64,000 nucleotides of DNA, taken from positions 7,849 through 71,848 of the forward strand of contig MNCI01016585.1 of the NCBI GenBank assembly GCA_015680685.1, given 5' to 3'. Position numbers and translations under genes: made by a program. This document shows positions 1 through 11,985 of this stretch, one piece after another (position 1 is the first letter of the stretch; each line of letters starts with the position of its first letter). A model generated the notes under the pieces. It was given only the letters and a program-made list of their open reading frames with translations. It ran no database searches and had not been told where the DNA came from. This DNA comes from Gnetum montanum. Lineage: Eukaryota; Streptophyta; Gnetopsida; Gnetales; Gnetaceae.

Positions 1-21
1 CACATAATCATGTCACATTAT

Positions 22-183
22 GGGATTTTTAACATCACATGTTTTTTCATGTTTGTACTGTGATTAAGAGTCAGTGTTCTAAGCATTATAATTTTGAAAC
101 CGGGGATTTTTAACATCACATGTTTTTTCATGTTTGTACTGTGATTAAGAGTCAGTGTTCTAAGCATTATAATTATGAAACTG
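22..183. repeat. Tandem duplication, 81-bp period, two copies
   Basis: The block beginning GGGATTTTTAACATCACATG at 22 recurs at 103 and is almost identical over its full length (one T/A difference near the end). The near identity points to a recent local duplication. No coding potential is seen. Confidence 0.9.
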
Positions 184-1289
184 TGTGAGTTGCAATTGGA
201 GTTAGTAATCCCACTGTATATTTGTAAGAATTAATGCAAGTACATTTCCACCGCAGTTACGAAAATCACCCGGACACACGGCTGGCGGTAAATCAATACC
301 AACAGTGCATCAACTTGGGGCTTTTCTATCAGTGCGTTACAGACGCGTCCTTGCGAAAAAGCTCACGTGCCCCATACTTTGGGGACGCCCAATAAGAATT
401 TGTTAATTTGTTCGGAATGTTACTAACAACCGTTACAACTTTACTTACTAATGTTTTCCGAACTTATAGTGTATATAAATATTTGTTTGTACATATAGTT
501 CAAAACATCATAAGTTTTTAAAACCTAAAATTGTTTTATTAATTCTTTATATGCACGTAGTTAGGACACTCATCTCTTAACTTATGGTATGGCAGTAGTA
601 GAGTAGCCTTGTTGTAGAACCCTTTTTATTAGTGGGTCACCCCTACCCTACTATGTGGGTACCCCAAGTTGTCTTGCTTAAAAAGTAGGAAAACAAAAAA
701 CAAATTCTCTATTCAAACTTTCAATATCTTAAAAAATAAAAAGAAAACTCAGATACATTCAATAAATTCGTTATTCAAACTTGCAATATTTTAAAAAATA
801 AGTATTATTTTCATGCAATGTCTTACATTTAAGCATATTAAACATAGATGTTAGGATATTACAATTACAAATTTGGGTGATTTATTCTAAATAGTGTTTC
901 GCATGTTTCAAGATGTGGGGACTTAAAGGATGGTCTTAAATGCCTTTGGGAATAATGATTTTTTAAGACATGAGAAGGAAGATTTTTATCTAAGATATTG
1001 GTTAGATTATGGATAAACTTATTATTATGTGAATATGATATATTATCTTTATAAGTAAAAGCCTTGTGCCAATTCATTACATATAATCATAGCTTGCATA
1101 TCTCAAGGCATGAAAAATTTTCTAAGGAAGTGCTTGAGGATTTGTGAGATTGCGGTTGGTATTTTCAAAGATACAATGGTTGAGAAAATAGAAAATATCT
1201 TAGGAGGATGTGTAGCAAAATCCTAACCATATTCATCAATTAGTCAAGTAGAAGGCAAAAGGTTTTAACATAGATATGGTCTAATGTAG
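184..1289. other. AT-rich stretch, no gene recognised
   Basis: Six-frame reading gives only short chance ORFs. A slightly GC-richer patch at about 250-400 has no recognisable coding content. Nothing else can be supported. Confidence 0.5.
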
Positions 1290-1575
1290 AAGGGAATAGA
1301 CAATTTTACTTACACCACATTAGATCTAATAAACTAGAAGTAGAAGCTTAGTATCTCTTGCCTATTATTCCAATCAAGTATGAAAATGTTGTAAGCAAGT
1401 TTTGCTTAAGTTCTCATCATCTTAAAATTAAAAGTGGAAGATGGATTCATATATGCCAAGAATAACATATTTGTTTGTTGTACACATTAGGAGCCCTTGA
1501 AGATGAGTTACATTTTTTTCTTGTGTTGTGACTACCCATTTGATACAATGTTATAATGTTACATTAAAAAATTTC
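1290..1575 (+). pseudogene. LINE reverse-transcriptase C-terminal remnant
   Basis: With stops ignored, the plus strand reads like the cysteine/histidine-rich tail found at the end of many LINE polyproteins: a SSH-LKI-GRW stretch followed by LGALEDELHFFL. The usual closing cysteine-proline motif is eroded, and several stops make it non-functional. An inverted, collinear copy lies at 6150-6495, so this is a dispersed family rather than a unique gene. Family assignment rests on motif recognition only. Confidence 0.5.
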
Positions 1576-1766
1576 TATGATTTTTTTTTGTTATCCCTTT
1601 GGTGCTTGGTCAATTTGTAGAGTCTATCTTTATTTTTCATGAAAAACTTGTGTTGTGACCACCCATTTGAGATAGCATTATAACTTTACAGCAATATGAT
1701 TTGTTTTTGATGCCCTTATTGGTGCTTAGTTAATTTATAGAGTCTAACTTTATTTTTCATGAAATT
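1520..1766. repeat. Imperfect tandem duplication, 127-bp period
   Basis: CTTGTGTTGTGAC begins at 1520 and again at 1647. Both copies run through a shared end (agagtctaNctttatttttcatgaaa). The duplication lies at the 3' side of the LINE remnant, so it may be that family's 3' tail. Confidence 0.75.
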
Positions 1767-3027
1767 ATAATGGCTGTCCAATAGATCCTATGGGTTTTCA
1801 AATGTAATAAAGCTTCATTTTATTTCATTATTAACAAGGTATTTTGAAAATTTGCCTTGTAATTTTGACAGTGAATTCCTTTTAAAATGTTTTAATTCAA
1901 AAGAAAGAGTTCTACATGTATGAAATTTTCTGTGGGGACACAACTATGCCTGTGAATAACACAAGATCCAAATGTTACTTAGAATACTTGGTACACTTGC
2001 TAATTTTCTGAAGAATGTTTTCAACTGTTTAATAAATCTATTCTATAAACCTGATAAAATTTCAGTTTCAATAAAATACATATCCAAGACTATCTAACAT
2101 TATTACATCCTAATATTCTAACTTCCGAGAAACTATCTAATGCCAGCAGTGCACCTTCTATTAAGACTCCAACTCTTAACCACAAGAGCCATGTACCTTC
2201 CTTTGAAAGTTTCTAAATGATACAATTGCAAGCTATAGGCTGTAAGTCTCTGGAAATGGAAATTGGAAATGTAGAAATGCTGAAATATGTATCTGAGGTG
2301 AAGTGCAAATGAGACGTGAACACAATTGGTGAAATGTACTGGGAAACGTCAACGCAACACAATTTGTGAAATGTGGTAGTAGAGACTTGAGATTATATAT
2401 ATGTTATTTTACAACCTTAAACCTAATGGATTTACCATTAACATAAATATTTTTAAAATTTTCTATAAATTTCCAAAGATGTTTCCACGTTTGAAGCACC
2501 AAACGTGGAAATTTTAGCGAAGATGCGAATCAGTGGCGCATAGATTGCAAGTGATACCTGTATATTTTCCTTTATGCTTAGAACTTTTAAGACCAATAGC
2601 CAGTAGCTACTATGCTTCATACTTCATCCAGATCTGCCTAAATTTTAGGAAATACTGTTTCTGATTTCACAAGGTTTTCACCTCTTAACTTATATGTGTT
2701 TTCATTGCTGCCATCAAGGCGAGAGAAAAGCCACTTTTTTTTTTATAAAACTAAAACAAGGTAATAAAGTTATTTATTCCTGAATTTTACTCTAAAACTG
2801 AATATTAATGTTTTATGAGTAAGGATATCTTTGTAAGCCTGAAAACCTGAAATCATAGGATTACCCAGGAGCTTCATTGAATAAACAATGATAGCAATAT
2901 CAAATCAACGCCTGGGTACACGTCTTTACACCGAAATAATTTCAAGATATTAAAAACTGTAAACTCTGAAACTGAATACATGCTTCTTGACTCACCCAAG
3001 CCAAACACTGCCTAACATTTCTGATAC
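1767..3027. other. Intergenic, no gene recognised
   Basis: AT-rich sequence without a supported ORF. It lies downstream of the minus-strand WRKY gene and may include its distal 3' region. A reverse-strand AATAAA is present near 2775, but it is about 590 bases past the stop codon, so I do not assign it to the gene. Confidence 0.4.
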
Positions 3028-3253
3028 GATGCTATTCACATCAATACGTAAATGTTCATGGCATATTATTTACCAATATATGCATAAACTAATAGTTTGT
3101 AAATGCAGTCTAGAAATAGACTATTATTATTTAAGAATATGATGCTATTGACATCAATACGTAAATGTTCATGCCATATTATTTACCAATATATGCCTAA
3201 ACTAGTAGTCTGTAAATGCAGTGTAGGAATAGACCATCATTATTTATATATGC
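3028..3253. repeat. Tandem duplication, 113-bp period, 3' of WRKY gene
   Basis: GATGCTATT followed by CACATCAATACGTAAATGTT at 3028 recurs at 3141 with a handful of substitutions. The two copies lie about 110 bases past the WRKY stop codon, so transcripts of that gene may include them. Confidence 0.85.
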
Positions 3254-3363
3254 TTATCCTAGAGTTTTGTTGCATTTTGTAATTAAGGTCCCAAACATTG
3301 TGCTGAACTGTAGCTCAAACACTTAGTTGCATGTATTCTCTGCTTGTCTTTATCCAGGAGAAG

Positions 3364-4869
3364 CTAGAAGCCTTGATTGACAATCATTAGCGTGGGTTTG
3401 GATCCAGGAGTAGGAAGCAGTAGCGGCTCTGTAATGTAGTAAACAGCGGATGCAGAGGGGCTATCATGGTTGTGCGCTCCTTCATACGTAGTAATAACAA
3501 CACCCTTATCCTCTGGGTCGATCTCCACTTTCTTTTTTGCACAACAACTACTCACGGAACACTTGTAATAGTTTCTGCCATCCAACACATGCAAACAAGA
3601 TAATGTTACGTCGATATTAATGTTTTATGAGTGCTGTCTGTCCAATAGGTTTTTTTTTTTTACTCTTCTTCAATTTCAGTTTCAGTTTAATATCAAAATA
3701 AAGACGTATAAACCATAAACAACAAGTGAAAGAAGGGCACGGCAGTGCCTGGGATTATTGTTGCGCTTGAGCACTTTTCTGCCGTATTTTCGCCATTTGA
3801 AACCATCGTCCAGTTGAGTGGTCTGTGATCGAGTTTTGAAAGCCACAACCTGCGACCTCTGTTTCATCTTCTTTTCTTCCCTGAACACAGCAATTTGACG
3901 CTTAAACTACTGTATAGATTATAAATAATTTTTTATAAAATTATCATCTTGTGGGTCATCCCCAGTAATGGAAAAAGAATTCGGCAAAAAGAATTCTGAA
4001 ATTGGTGCTATCGTATAGAGCCAATAAAATTTCAGTGGATTTAAATAAAATTTCACTTTCAAAACTATCCTGCAAGGACCTCTTACTTATTTTTAAACAA
4101 AATAGCAAAAGGCAACTCATAGCAAAGATTAAGAAAAGAATGCTTGAGACAACTGATAATTAAACGATCATTGAGCTTATCAGTGAAGACCTTTACCAAG
4201 AGAACCAGATAGATTGTGGCGTTCCTAAAATTGAAATCCAAAGAGAACCAGATAGACTGTGGTGTTAATAAAACTGAAATGCAGAGTTTTATCATCTACA
4301 TGATAAATGCCTATCATCTACCAGAAAGATAGTATGTCCTTGTCAGTCGAACTTTAAACTGTAATTAAACAGCAAGGAAGTTAGGAAAATTTAAAAAGCT
4401 TTTCTAGGTCCAGCACGCCATCGCCTTCACCTGCTGTTACTGCTTGTCTGCGACAACGAAATGTTAAGAGACATAATCTTATCGTCTATCGAAAGGATAC
4501 TAGATTTTGAAGTTCAAGCATTGAATGAACACCAGAAAAGTTAACAAAATTTAAAAAGCTTTCGGAATTGCAGCAATCCGTCCCCTTCATCTATTTGTAT
4601 CACTAATCAGAGACTGCAAAAAATTGAAAAAGAATGCCAACTCACGGATTGTGTGCAGAATAATCTTGGGCAGCGTGGCTAGAAAGTAAAAAGGGCTCCG
4701 AAACCTGTGGCTGAGGATTATGCTGCTGTTGTTGCAGCTCCTGCTGCTGCAAAGATTGATGTTGGATTTGTGTCTGGGGAGAATCATAGATTTGTGATTC
4801 TTGGAGGCCCAGAACGACAGCCCATAAATCTTGGTCGGCAAACATGTGGTTTGACAGCGATTCAGCCAT
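3364..4869 (-). CDS. WRKY transcription factor, WRKY50/51-like, three exons
   Basis: Predicted 188-residue nuclear DNA-binding protein that should recognise W-box-type promoter elements. Exons on the minus strand are 4869-4646, 3880-3749 and 3574-3364. Joined, they keep one frame, and both introns are phase 2. The N-terminal part is short and glutamine-rich. The single WRKY domain follows, with LDDGF then WRKYGRK and a complete zinc finger of the form C-X4-C-X23-H-X-H ending in HNH. The short length and LDDGFKWRKYG context match the WRKY50/51 branch of group IIc, which uses WRKYGKK; the R here is a further variant. The second intron sits at the arginine position conserved for group IIc. Intron 1 (4645-3881) has a strong GTGAGT donor; intron 2 uses GC-AG. 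I chose the ATG at 4869 because an upstream in-frame start would add an implausible leucine-run segment. An intact frame supports a live gene, but transcription is unproven. Confidence 0.85.
3575..3748 (-). other. GC-AG intron 2 of the WRKY gene
   Basis: The donor is CCCAG|GCACTG and the acceptor TGGCAG|AAAC. Splicing here joins ...NNNPR to NYYKC exactly as in other group IIc WRKY proteins. No GT donor nearby preserves the frame and the motif. GC donors are a minor but normal class; this one departs from the usual GCAAGT, so it could be weak or mutated. Confidence 0.75.
3881..4645 (-). other. Intron 1 of the WRKY gene (765 bp)
   Basis: GTGAGT donor and TGTGTTCAG acceptor on the minus strand. 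It contains two small internal duplications: ttaggaaaatttaaaaagct near 4381 and its relative near 4541, and a block around AGAGAACCAGATAGA at about 4199 and 4244. No coding content is seen. Confidence 0.7.
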
Positions 4870-6149
4870 GAAAATGGATAAATCCAACAAGAGCAAGAGC
4901 AAGAGCAACAGAAATAGCAATACTACAACCCAAGCTATGACAGAGGCTGATCTGGATGGCAAAGTTATGATTGCAGAAATGGCACGCAGGCATTCAGGTT
5001 GGATGAGTGCCTTTTCTAGGGCTTGATCGACAGAGAATTAAATTCTGTCAGTCCCATACCCACCTGTAACACACTAACATGGTCTATGCTTGGGCAGATT
5101 TTGTTGTCGCCCCGAATCCGCGATTTCCTCGCCATGGAATGGGAACGTAGTGATTGAAATATGTCTTACTGCATGCTTTATTTCAAGGTGACCCGAAGTT
5201 TTCGTCAATGCAATAAATTGGGAAATTAATTCAAAAGGCTGGTGCAATCTTCATCTTGCGCTCATGATTTACCTTGACGAGAGAGAGAGGCAAACACCTT
5301 ATCATTACTCCTCCAAGTGATGGTCCCTACACCTTATCCTGTAATAACTTGGGAAATTAATTCAAAAGACTTTAAGATGTTATCCTTTTGTTAGGTTGTG
5401 TCTCCAAATATTACTCTTTGTTTTTGTCTTTTACAAGCGAAGGAAACTCCAGGTCTAGTAGTACAACCCCTACCTACACAACTAGACTTGATGCGACCCA
5501 CTAAAAAAAAGGGTCCTAGTACACACATTAACCCTCTATATCTACTAACCTCCCATATACCTACCATTTCATATGCACTACCCATTAAAATATACCATAT
5601 AAAACACTTGTAAAAACTTAAAACAAACAATATACAAAGTAGAACCTAGAACTAACAATCTTCTATAACTATCCCTTATTCCATACATCAAACATATGGC
5701 CTAAGCCCTATATCCCTAATGCAAATAAAAAACTAAATTAACAATAACCCGCTATACTCCCTACCCTCTCTATCCCCTTTTATTGGCTACACACATCACC
5801 CCTTGTATCCACTATTCCCTTGATGGGCACTATGTTATATGTACTACCCATTAAGTCTACATTCTAAAACTCCTATAAAAACTTAGAATAAATAATTTAG
5901 AACCTAGAACATACAATTGAAGAAGCATTAACAATTTAACAACTACAACCATTGTTTATCTAGAAAAACCTACACCCATCACTACCTATCCCTTACAACA
6001 TTAGGACCCTCTATAACCTAGCAAAAGAAACCTTTTAGAATGAGGGCCATTGTAAAAACTTGAATAATATGCCTTAAGGATGAATTACAATTTTGACTTT
6101 TTACACTTTAAGAATGAACTATGAGTTTGTAAGAAAAACAAAATATTTA
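4870..6149. other. WRKY 5' flank and AT-rich intergenic sequence
   Basis: This holds the presumed 5' UTR and promoter of the minus-strand WRKY gene. A short GA-dinucleotide run lies near 5280, and an imperfect duplication of ttgggaaattaattcaaaag occurs near 5218 and 5350. I cannot place a convincing TATA box. Beyond about 5400 the sequence is AT-rich with no supported ORF. Confidence 0.4.
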
Positions 6150-6495
6150 ATGTCTTAGAACAAAAAACAAATTATACAAGGTTTTTTTAAAAAAAATATA
6201 ACATTAGAATGTTGTCTTAAATGGGTATTCATAATACAAGAAAGAAACACATATAACTTTTCTTCAAGGGCTCCTAACTTGCATAACCTATAAATGCACT
6301 CTTCTTAGGGGAATTGAATCTATTTTCTACTTTTTTAAGAAAATGAGAACTTAAGCAAAGCTTGCTCATAGAATTTTGATACTTGATTGAAATAGTTGCT
6401 AAGAGATAGTAAACATTTGCAGATAGTATATTAAATTTAATATGATCAACAAATTAATATATGCTTATTAATGAATTTAGTTTGATGGAAGCAAA
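6150..6495 (-). pseudogene. LINE C-terminal remnant, inverted copy
   Basis: The reverse complement is collinear with 1290-1575, sharing CAATCAAGTAT, GCTTAAGTTCTCAT and GGAGCCCTTGAAGA in order. It is more decayed than the first copy. The pair lies inverted on either side of the WRKY gene. Confidence 0.5.
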
Positions 6496-7119
6496 GTTAC
6501 TAGAAAAATATATGAAAAACTATGCCAAAGATTTCTTGATTTACAATCAACACTTGGAAGAATATTAATAATATTTATAAAAGACATCACACAACTACCA
6601 CTATTCTAAGACAAGGCTGCATATAGTAGCAAGATAAAGGCAAACCAGTAATAAAAAATGTTTAGTAAGATTATCATATTAGACATAGTCTACAAATAGT
6701 AATGATTAGCAGAAAGTATGGTTGAGTTGGTTATGCACTCATTGTTAAAGTATTTCTAGTATGAGGTTGCATGTAAAATCCTTAGTTGTGCATATAATTA
6801 AAAATAAAAAAAATTGTAAAATTGTAAATACAATTAACATACATATAAAAAGAATAAAAATAAAACCCTATAATTCATATCACTAAAACTAAACATAACA
6901 ACAAAAGAAAATAGCAAACAACAATATGAACAAAATGATAACAAACTATACAAATATGCTAAATTGTGCAATAAAAATATAGCAAAAAACAAATATGAAA
7001 AACAAAATAAAATTGATGATAGAAATAATAACATAGTAAAGAAAACAAGGGATGAATAAAAAGGAAGAAGAAAAAAATAGAAAGAAAAGATAAAGAAGAA
7101 AATGTTATGTGAGAAATTG
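6496..7119. other. Very A-rich stretch, no gene
   Basis: Roughly 6780-7100 is strongly A-rich on the plus strand, with many short poly-A and AAG runs. A weak minus-strand ORF here (6834-7034) is low-complexity and unlikely to be coding. Confidence 0.5.
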
Positions 7120-7290
7120 CAACAACATTAAACTAGGTTATCTCCTAAGTGGAACATTAAGCTTGAAATTACTTTGAAGCCTAGTACCTAGCTTATTTCC
7201 AAGGCTTTGCATATTATGTCTCTTATGAAACTTGTTAAGCTTAAGGTTTTAATTCAAGAACTAATGGACAAAGGTAAGAGTTAGCTTATG
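7120..7290 (+). pseudogene. Ty3/gypsy reverse transcriptase N-terminal fragment
   Basis: The plus-strand reading contains a decayed version of the stretch just before the RT palm domain: PK-(W)NIKLEITLKP, then ISKA-HIMS and LVKLKVLIQELMDKGK. In gypsy polyproteins this region reads roughly 'P-I-SKAPYRM...EL-ELK-QLQELLDKG'. No downstream RT motifs are preserved, so this is an isolated fragment, probably chromovirus-like. Confidence 0.5.
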
Positions 7291-10200
7291 TGGAAACTCA
7301 TTAACTTAGCACTCTAAAATAATTGAAATATAAGTTCACTCCAAGATATATAGTTAGAACTTTATAACTCTACATTGCATACTAAAATAAAAACCATAAC
7401 TTGGATGTTCCAAGTCAAGAGTATCACCACTAGACTAACACATCATTAACATTATCATCTATATCCTAGTTATCCTTAGTATCATCCTAGCCTTCGTGAA
7501 CATAAAATATAAATGGAATCTTGAAACCAAAAAACTAGAATATAAATTTCGTTTAATGAAATTTACTCAAGGCATTTTAAAATAATATCTGTAATCAGGT
7601 CTTCAGTTCATACCGGGCTGCGGATGTGATTGATGTTAGAGCTGGACTATCTCGAAAGTCGTTTGCCCTTAAACACAGACTCCATGAATCTTAAAAGCGA
7701 ACCTAAACATAAAAAACCTCCTAAATAATTTGAAGCAATAGTTGACTTTTATTAAAATCGTTTTCAGACCGCAAGACGCGGAAATCGCGGCGATTACTTG
7801 CAAGACCAGACCCAGTTCGGCACCGTTAGTTAAATTCTCTAAAAAATCTAGGCTTGAAAAAATTACCTAGGATTTATAGAAATGATTTGCATAAGACTTA
7901 AAATATAAGTGAAACTACCAAAGTGATAAAATTAATAACTTTTGAGAACTATCCACTGCATGTATCTCAGTATTAATGATTTAATTTACGTTTGTATTAA
8001 GAAAGAGTAGCTGTAAAAATTGACCTCTTGAAACATAATTCACCCCAACAAAGATGGATTATTTCTGTCTTACTTTAGTCGCAGTTTTCTCACCCAATCT
8101 ACCTGCAACACAAGACAATGGCTGATGTTGGCTGTGCCGAATTTATTGGGTATACTTTGAATGTTGACTTGGTAGGCATAAAATTGAAGGCATCGTGCCC
8201 CAGGATTGAACTAGTCCTCCTGTTGTGTCTTGGTCACTTGATTGTTCAAGTATCTGAATATTAATAAATGGCATCTGATAAGAGGTGAATGACGATAAAA
8301 AATTCAGGTGACTGACCTTATTTGGTTAGAATAAAGGTTCAATGATGATATGATGAGAAGAATTGCTTGCTTGATTTATGGGAACAGAAATCTAACAGAA
8401 GAATTGCACAGCCTCTGGCAAAGGCGATTGGTACCCGAAGGAGACTGATGGTTTTGAGAGAGCGAGGGAGCTGATTGCAACTCATCCTGAGGACTGTTTG
8501 TATTAATTGCGAGAGTTATTGCGACTTGAACACATCATTTAGTTGTGAGGTTGACATTTTGTTTGATGAGAAAATAAATACTCAGGATGATGGCTTCCAG
8601 AGCTGTTTGATGGATTTTACTTTGAAAACTTAATTTTAATATTTAATAAGGTAGGATTTTTTTTCAAGATTCTAGAAACCTGATTAATACATAATTCCCA
8701 TAATTTCATTATCTGTCTAAGCACACATCTCTTCGCAAGGTTAGACGCACAGTGATTGAAGCTTGCTTCCGGTCTTGACCCATACTCTGCCTTCTACCTA
8801 GAGTTCTTCATAATAGTGGAATCCACTTATTTGCCTCTCCTCTAGCAAAATTAATCTTTGCACCTCCATAACAGCGATTTCTGCATCAACCTAGTAAAGT
8901 AGTTCTTACTAAACAGGGTGGACTTGCCTCCCTACATGGTGCATAGAGCATAGTAAATCATATTCGACATCATCAGTTGATTACCCTTATCTATAAGCCA
9001 TGTAGTCATCTTCCTTCCCTATTTCTTATCCACCATAAGCACTTCTCTTAGCAAAGAACATTTCATATATTTTGGAAAGCTAAATGATTTGGTACTTACC
9101 TAAAAATCAATGTCATGCCAATTTACATGGATGAGTCTACCTACACTTCTAGTTACTGCAAAATCCCTTTGAAGTTTTCTCTTTTAGGTCTCATTACAAG
9201 AGTTAGCTGCCATATAGTTAGGCCACCCCTATGATCTAAATCGTATCCTTACATAGTCTTCTCTTGTTATTTTTATTCACTTCAAATATGACACACCTAT
9301 TTTTGGATATGCGGTTGCTTATAAGGGTCTTGTGTAGCATCCACTTCAATTCTCATCCAACACCTACTATTAAATAGAAATCAATGAATTGGTTACATTG
9401 AAGAGTTCCTTAAGATAGTGGCCACACAAAATCAACACTTTTAGGAAATGATGTAGTCTAATAGTACATAGATGGGTGGAATGAAGGAATTGTCTAGCTG
9501 CAAATCAAATATATTATAGAAAACATGAGGGAAATGAACCATTTATTCTTGTCCTGCTAGTTTGAATACTTTCTAGAACTCTATTACACTTCCATGAATC
9601 ACTTTTAGATATGGCAACCTCCCTTGCTATTACTAATAGAAATTCAATGTGAGTTTCAAAAGATGGATAAGGTGTTAGCTAAGATTGCATAGTTTTAACC
9701 CTTAGCTTTGGGTTGCTAAGGGTAGAAGTTGTTTAATCTAAGCTCAAAGTTGAAGGAAGCTCAAAGTTGAAGGAAGCTCCAACCTAGCTCCCACTTCCAT
9801 TCTTGGACTCTTCAACTTCTACTCAATCCCTCTTTTGTGTGATAGTTATTACATTATCTATTTTAAATGAACAGACTAGCTACCGTTTGCAAGAAAATAT
9901 GACTAGCCTTGCACTACTACTATGCTTTAGAAATAGATAAACTTGGCTAAATATGAATTAGATAATTAAACTAAACTGGAAAACCCTACTAGGGGAATGT
10001 TAATTGATAATAGCATTGGCTAGTTGCACTAGATACATGTAAACTAAGAATACTTAAGACTCCGAAATTTGGTTGGGAAGGAGAACATACCATTGCAGAA
10101 TGCATGAATCTTCTTCCTCTAGGAGAGATCCTAGAAGATTCAAGTCAACAATCTTGCTCCTCATCTAGATATTGTATAATATTAGTTTGTTGAAATTGTG

Positions 10201-10536
10201 TTCCTTATTCATGAGTTAAGAACATTTGATGATAAGACTTGATTGTTTGAAGAAGAAAAAGATCTTAGCTAAATTATAGATATATATAATAAATATATAT
10301 CTAAGTTTATGTTTTTCTAAAGGTGTTCAATGGGTTGGTATACTTACATATTGAAAAAGGATCATCACTTAGAGCACAGTGCTCATCCTACTAAACGGGA
10401 TCCTAGAAGGGTTGGTAGATAAGGGAAAACCTAACCTCTTGGAGTGGCTATGCCCAAGGTTGAACCTAGGTCTTCAACTTGAGAAACAAGCATCTTGCCA
10501 TTACCCCAAATGATGGTCCTTCTTATACTTAGGTAT
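7291..10536. other. Intergenic, no gene recognised
   Basis: About 3.2 kb without a supported ORF. A GC-richer patch at about 7590-7840 and another at 8350-8560 look less random than their surroundings but do not resolve into a recognisable protein. A short direct repeat (agctcaaagttgaagga) occurs at about 9740-9780. Confidence 0.35.
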
Positions 10537-11985
10537 TGTACTAACCGAAATCATTGGTGTAAGGTTGGAAGGGAAAAAAAACACCAAAAGATCATTGGAT
10601 GGGTACAGTTGACCCTGCCTTCGCATGAGGGCAAGCTGGAAAAGAAAACGAAGGTAGAGTGCCTTGGATGGTTTGCACGAAAATCAACCAAGGACTTCCC
10701 CGAACATAAACTATGGCTTACATTGGGGTTATCGTAACTAATAATGTACAAAATGTAAACAATGATATACGAGATGCAAACAGAGCTTGAACAGAACAGA
10801 ACAATATTGTAATCAAAGTGTAAACTGAATTTAAAACAAAATAAACAATATAATGGCTGGCAAAATGAACTTTATGGTATTTCTTAGAAAGTATGTGCAC
10901 TGGTCAAAACATAGCTTCGCATATGGATGGGAAGTTAAATGCTAAGCCCCAGGGTGGTGTATTTCAGAAGTGCCTGGATGCTAGGAGTCAAGTACGCTCG
11001 AGCATCCAAGGATTGCTGGTTTGTGTTTCCTAAGCCATCAACCTTCAAAATTTCCAACCTCGTTTATGTGAATTGACAGGTATTTATAAGGTTTGGCTAG
11101 GCTTGGATGCAGAATTCATAGATGGAATCAATGGCTGAGAGATGAGAGGAAAACGGATCATGTGAAATGTGTCTAATGGACAGCTATTTGTCAATTAGAT
11201 GTGTGTAGGTAGGCTACATTCTTGACCAGATGCACTGTATCTTACAATGTGTAAAATTTACAATCAAAATGATAGTGTACAACAGGAAAATTCGATCCTA
11301 GCTCGCTTGATCCATGGATGTCGATTTGAGTGGTTTTGTGGTTGTTTGAGGCATATCTATTTCACCAAGGCTCCCAACGTGAGTTGATTTTTTCTTGGCA
11401 TGACCTTAGCATGTGTTTGGCATGCTTTCGACCGAGCGTGACCACTACTCACACTACACTCACACTGTCAACGTGACCTCAACGTGAGTGAGCTAAAAAT
11501 GACATATTTCACATCAAATTTTGATTTTTGAAGCTTGTTCTTTAAGTGCAATGATTGCATGACTGTGTCTAACCCTAAGAGTGATCTGTAAGTCAAAAAT
11601 TGAGCTTCAGAGTGACTTGTTTCGAGCCACTTTTGGCAGCTCATACTAGAGTCGTGCTTCCAGCGTGAGTGCAGCATGACCACAATGTGAGTTGCAAAAA
11701 CTTGCAATTTTGGACCTAAAATTTGGAATCCTGGAGGCTAGGACTTGAAGTTGTTGAGAATGAATTCTGAGGATGAGTTGCACCTTGGAATCAAATCATT
11801 TCAACTTAGTTTTGAGGCTCTCATAGCTGCTCATGCTAGACTCACACTGCTAGCATGAGTGCAGCGTGAGTGAGAAAATTTGCAAGCTAGCGTGAGTGCC
11901 CAAGACAAGCCAACGTGAGCAAGCTGGCTTGAGCAAGCTTGACTTAGTCAAATTTTTGCCTCCCAAAAGCTAAGAAGGCTCTAGG
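10537..11985 (-). repeat. Old LTR of the element-B family
   Basis: From 10537 the sequence follows the 3' portion of the element B LTR (33028 onward): TGTACT start, then a GGTTGGAAGG block, a CTGCCTTCGCATGAGGGC block and the aGAGTgCCTTGGaTGGT block, all in order but diverged. A reverse-strand TATA (CTTATAAATA, about 11089-11098) sits where the element B LTR has its own. The upper half, to about 11985, is presumed U3 and is filled with CGTGAGTG-type repeats not shared with B. No internal region follows, so it is probably a solo LTR; the upper boundary is uncertain. Confidence 0.6.
11350..11960. repeat. Irregular minisatellite built on CGTGAGTG
   Basis: Variants of (A)ACGTGAGTG and CTCACNCT recur many times at irregular spacing, inside the presumed U3 of the old LTR. 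Spacing is too irregular for a classic satellite. Confidence 0.6.

Noticed and set aside
4870-4962. Upstream in-frame start for the WRKY protein adding a hydrophobic leucine run
   Set aside because: It would put a membrane-like segment on a nuclear factor; the ATG at 4869 gives a normal short N-terminus. The leucine run is the complement of an AGCAAGAGC repeat.
619-5520. AGTGGGTC words at about 637 and, inverted, near 5498 as terminal inverted repeats of a unit containing WRKY
   Set aside because: Order relative to the LINE remnants is not collinear between the sides, and the match is about 20 bases only.
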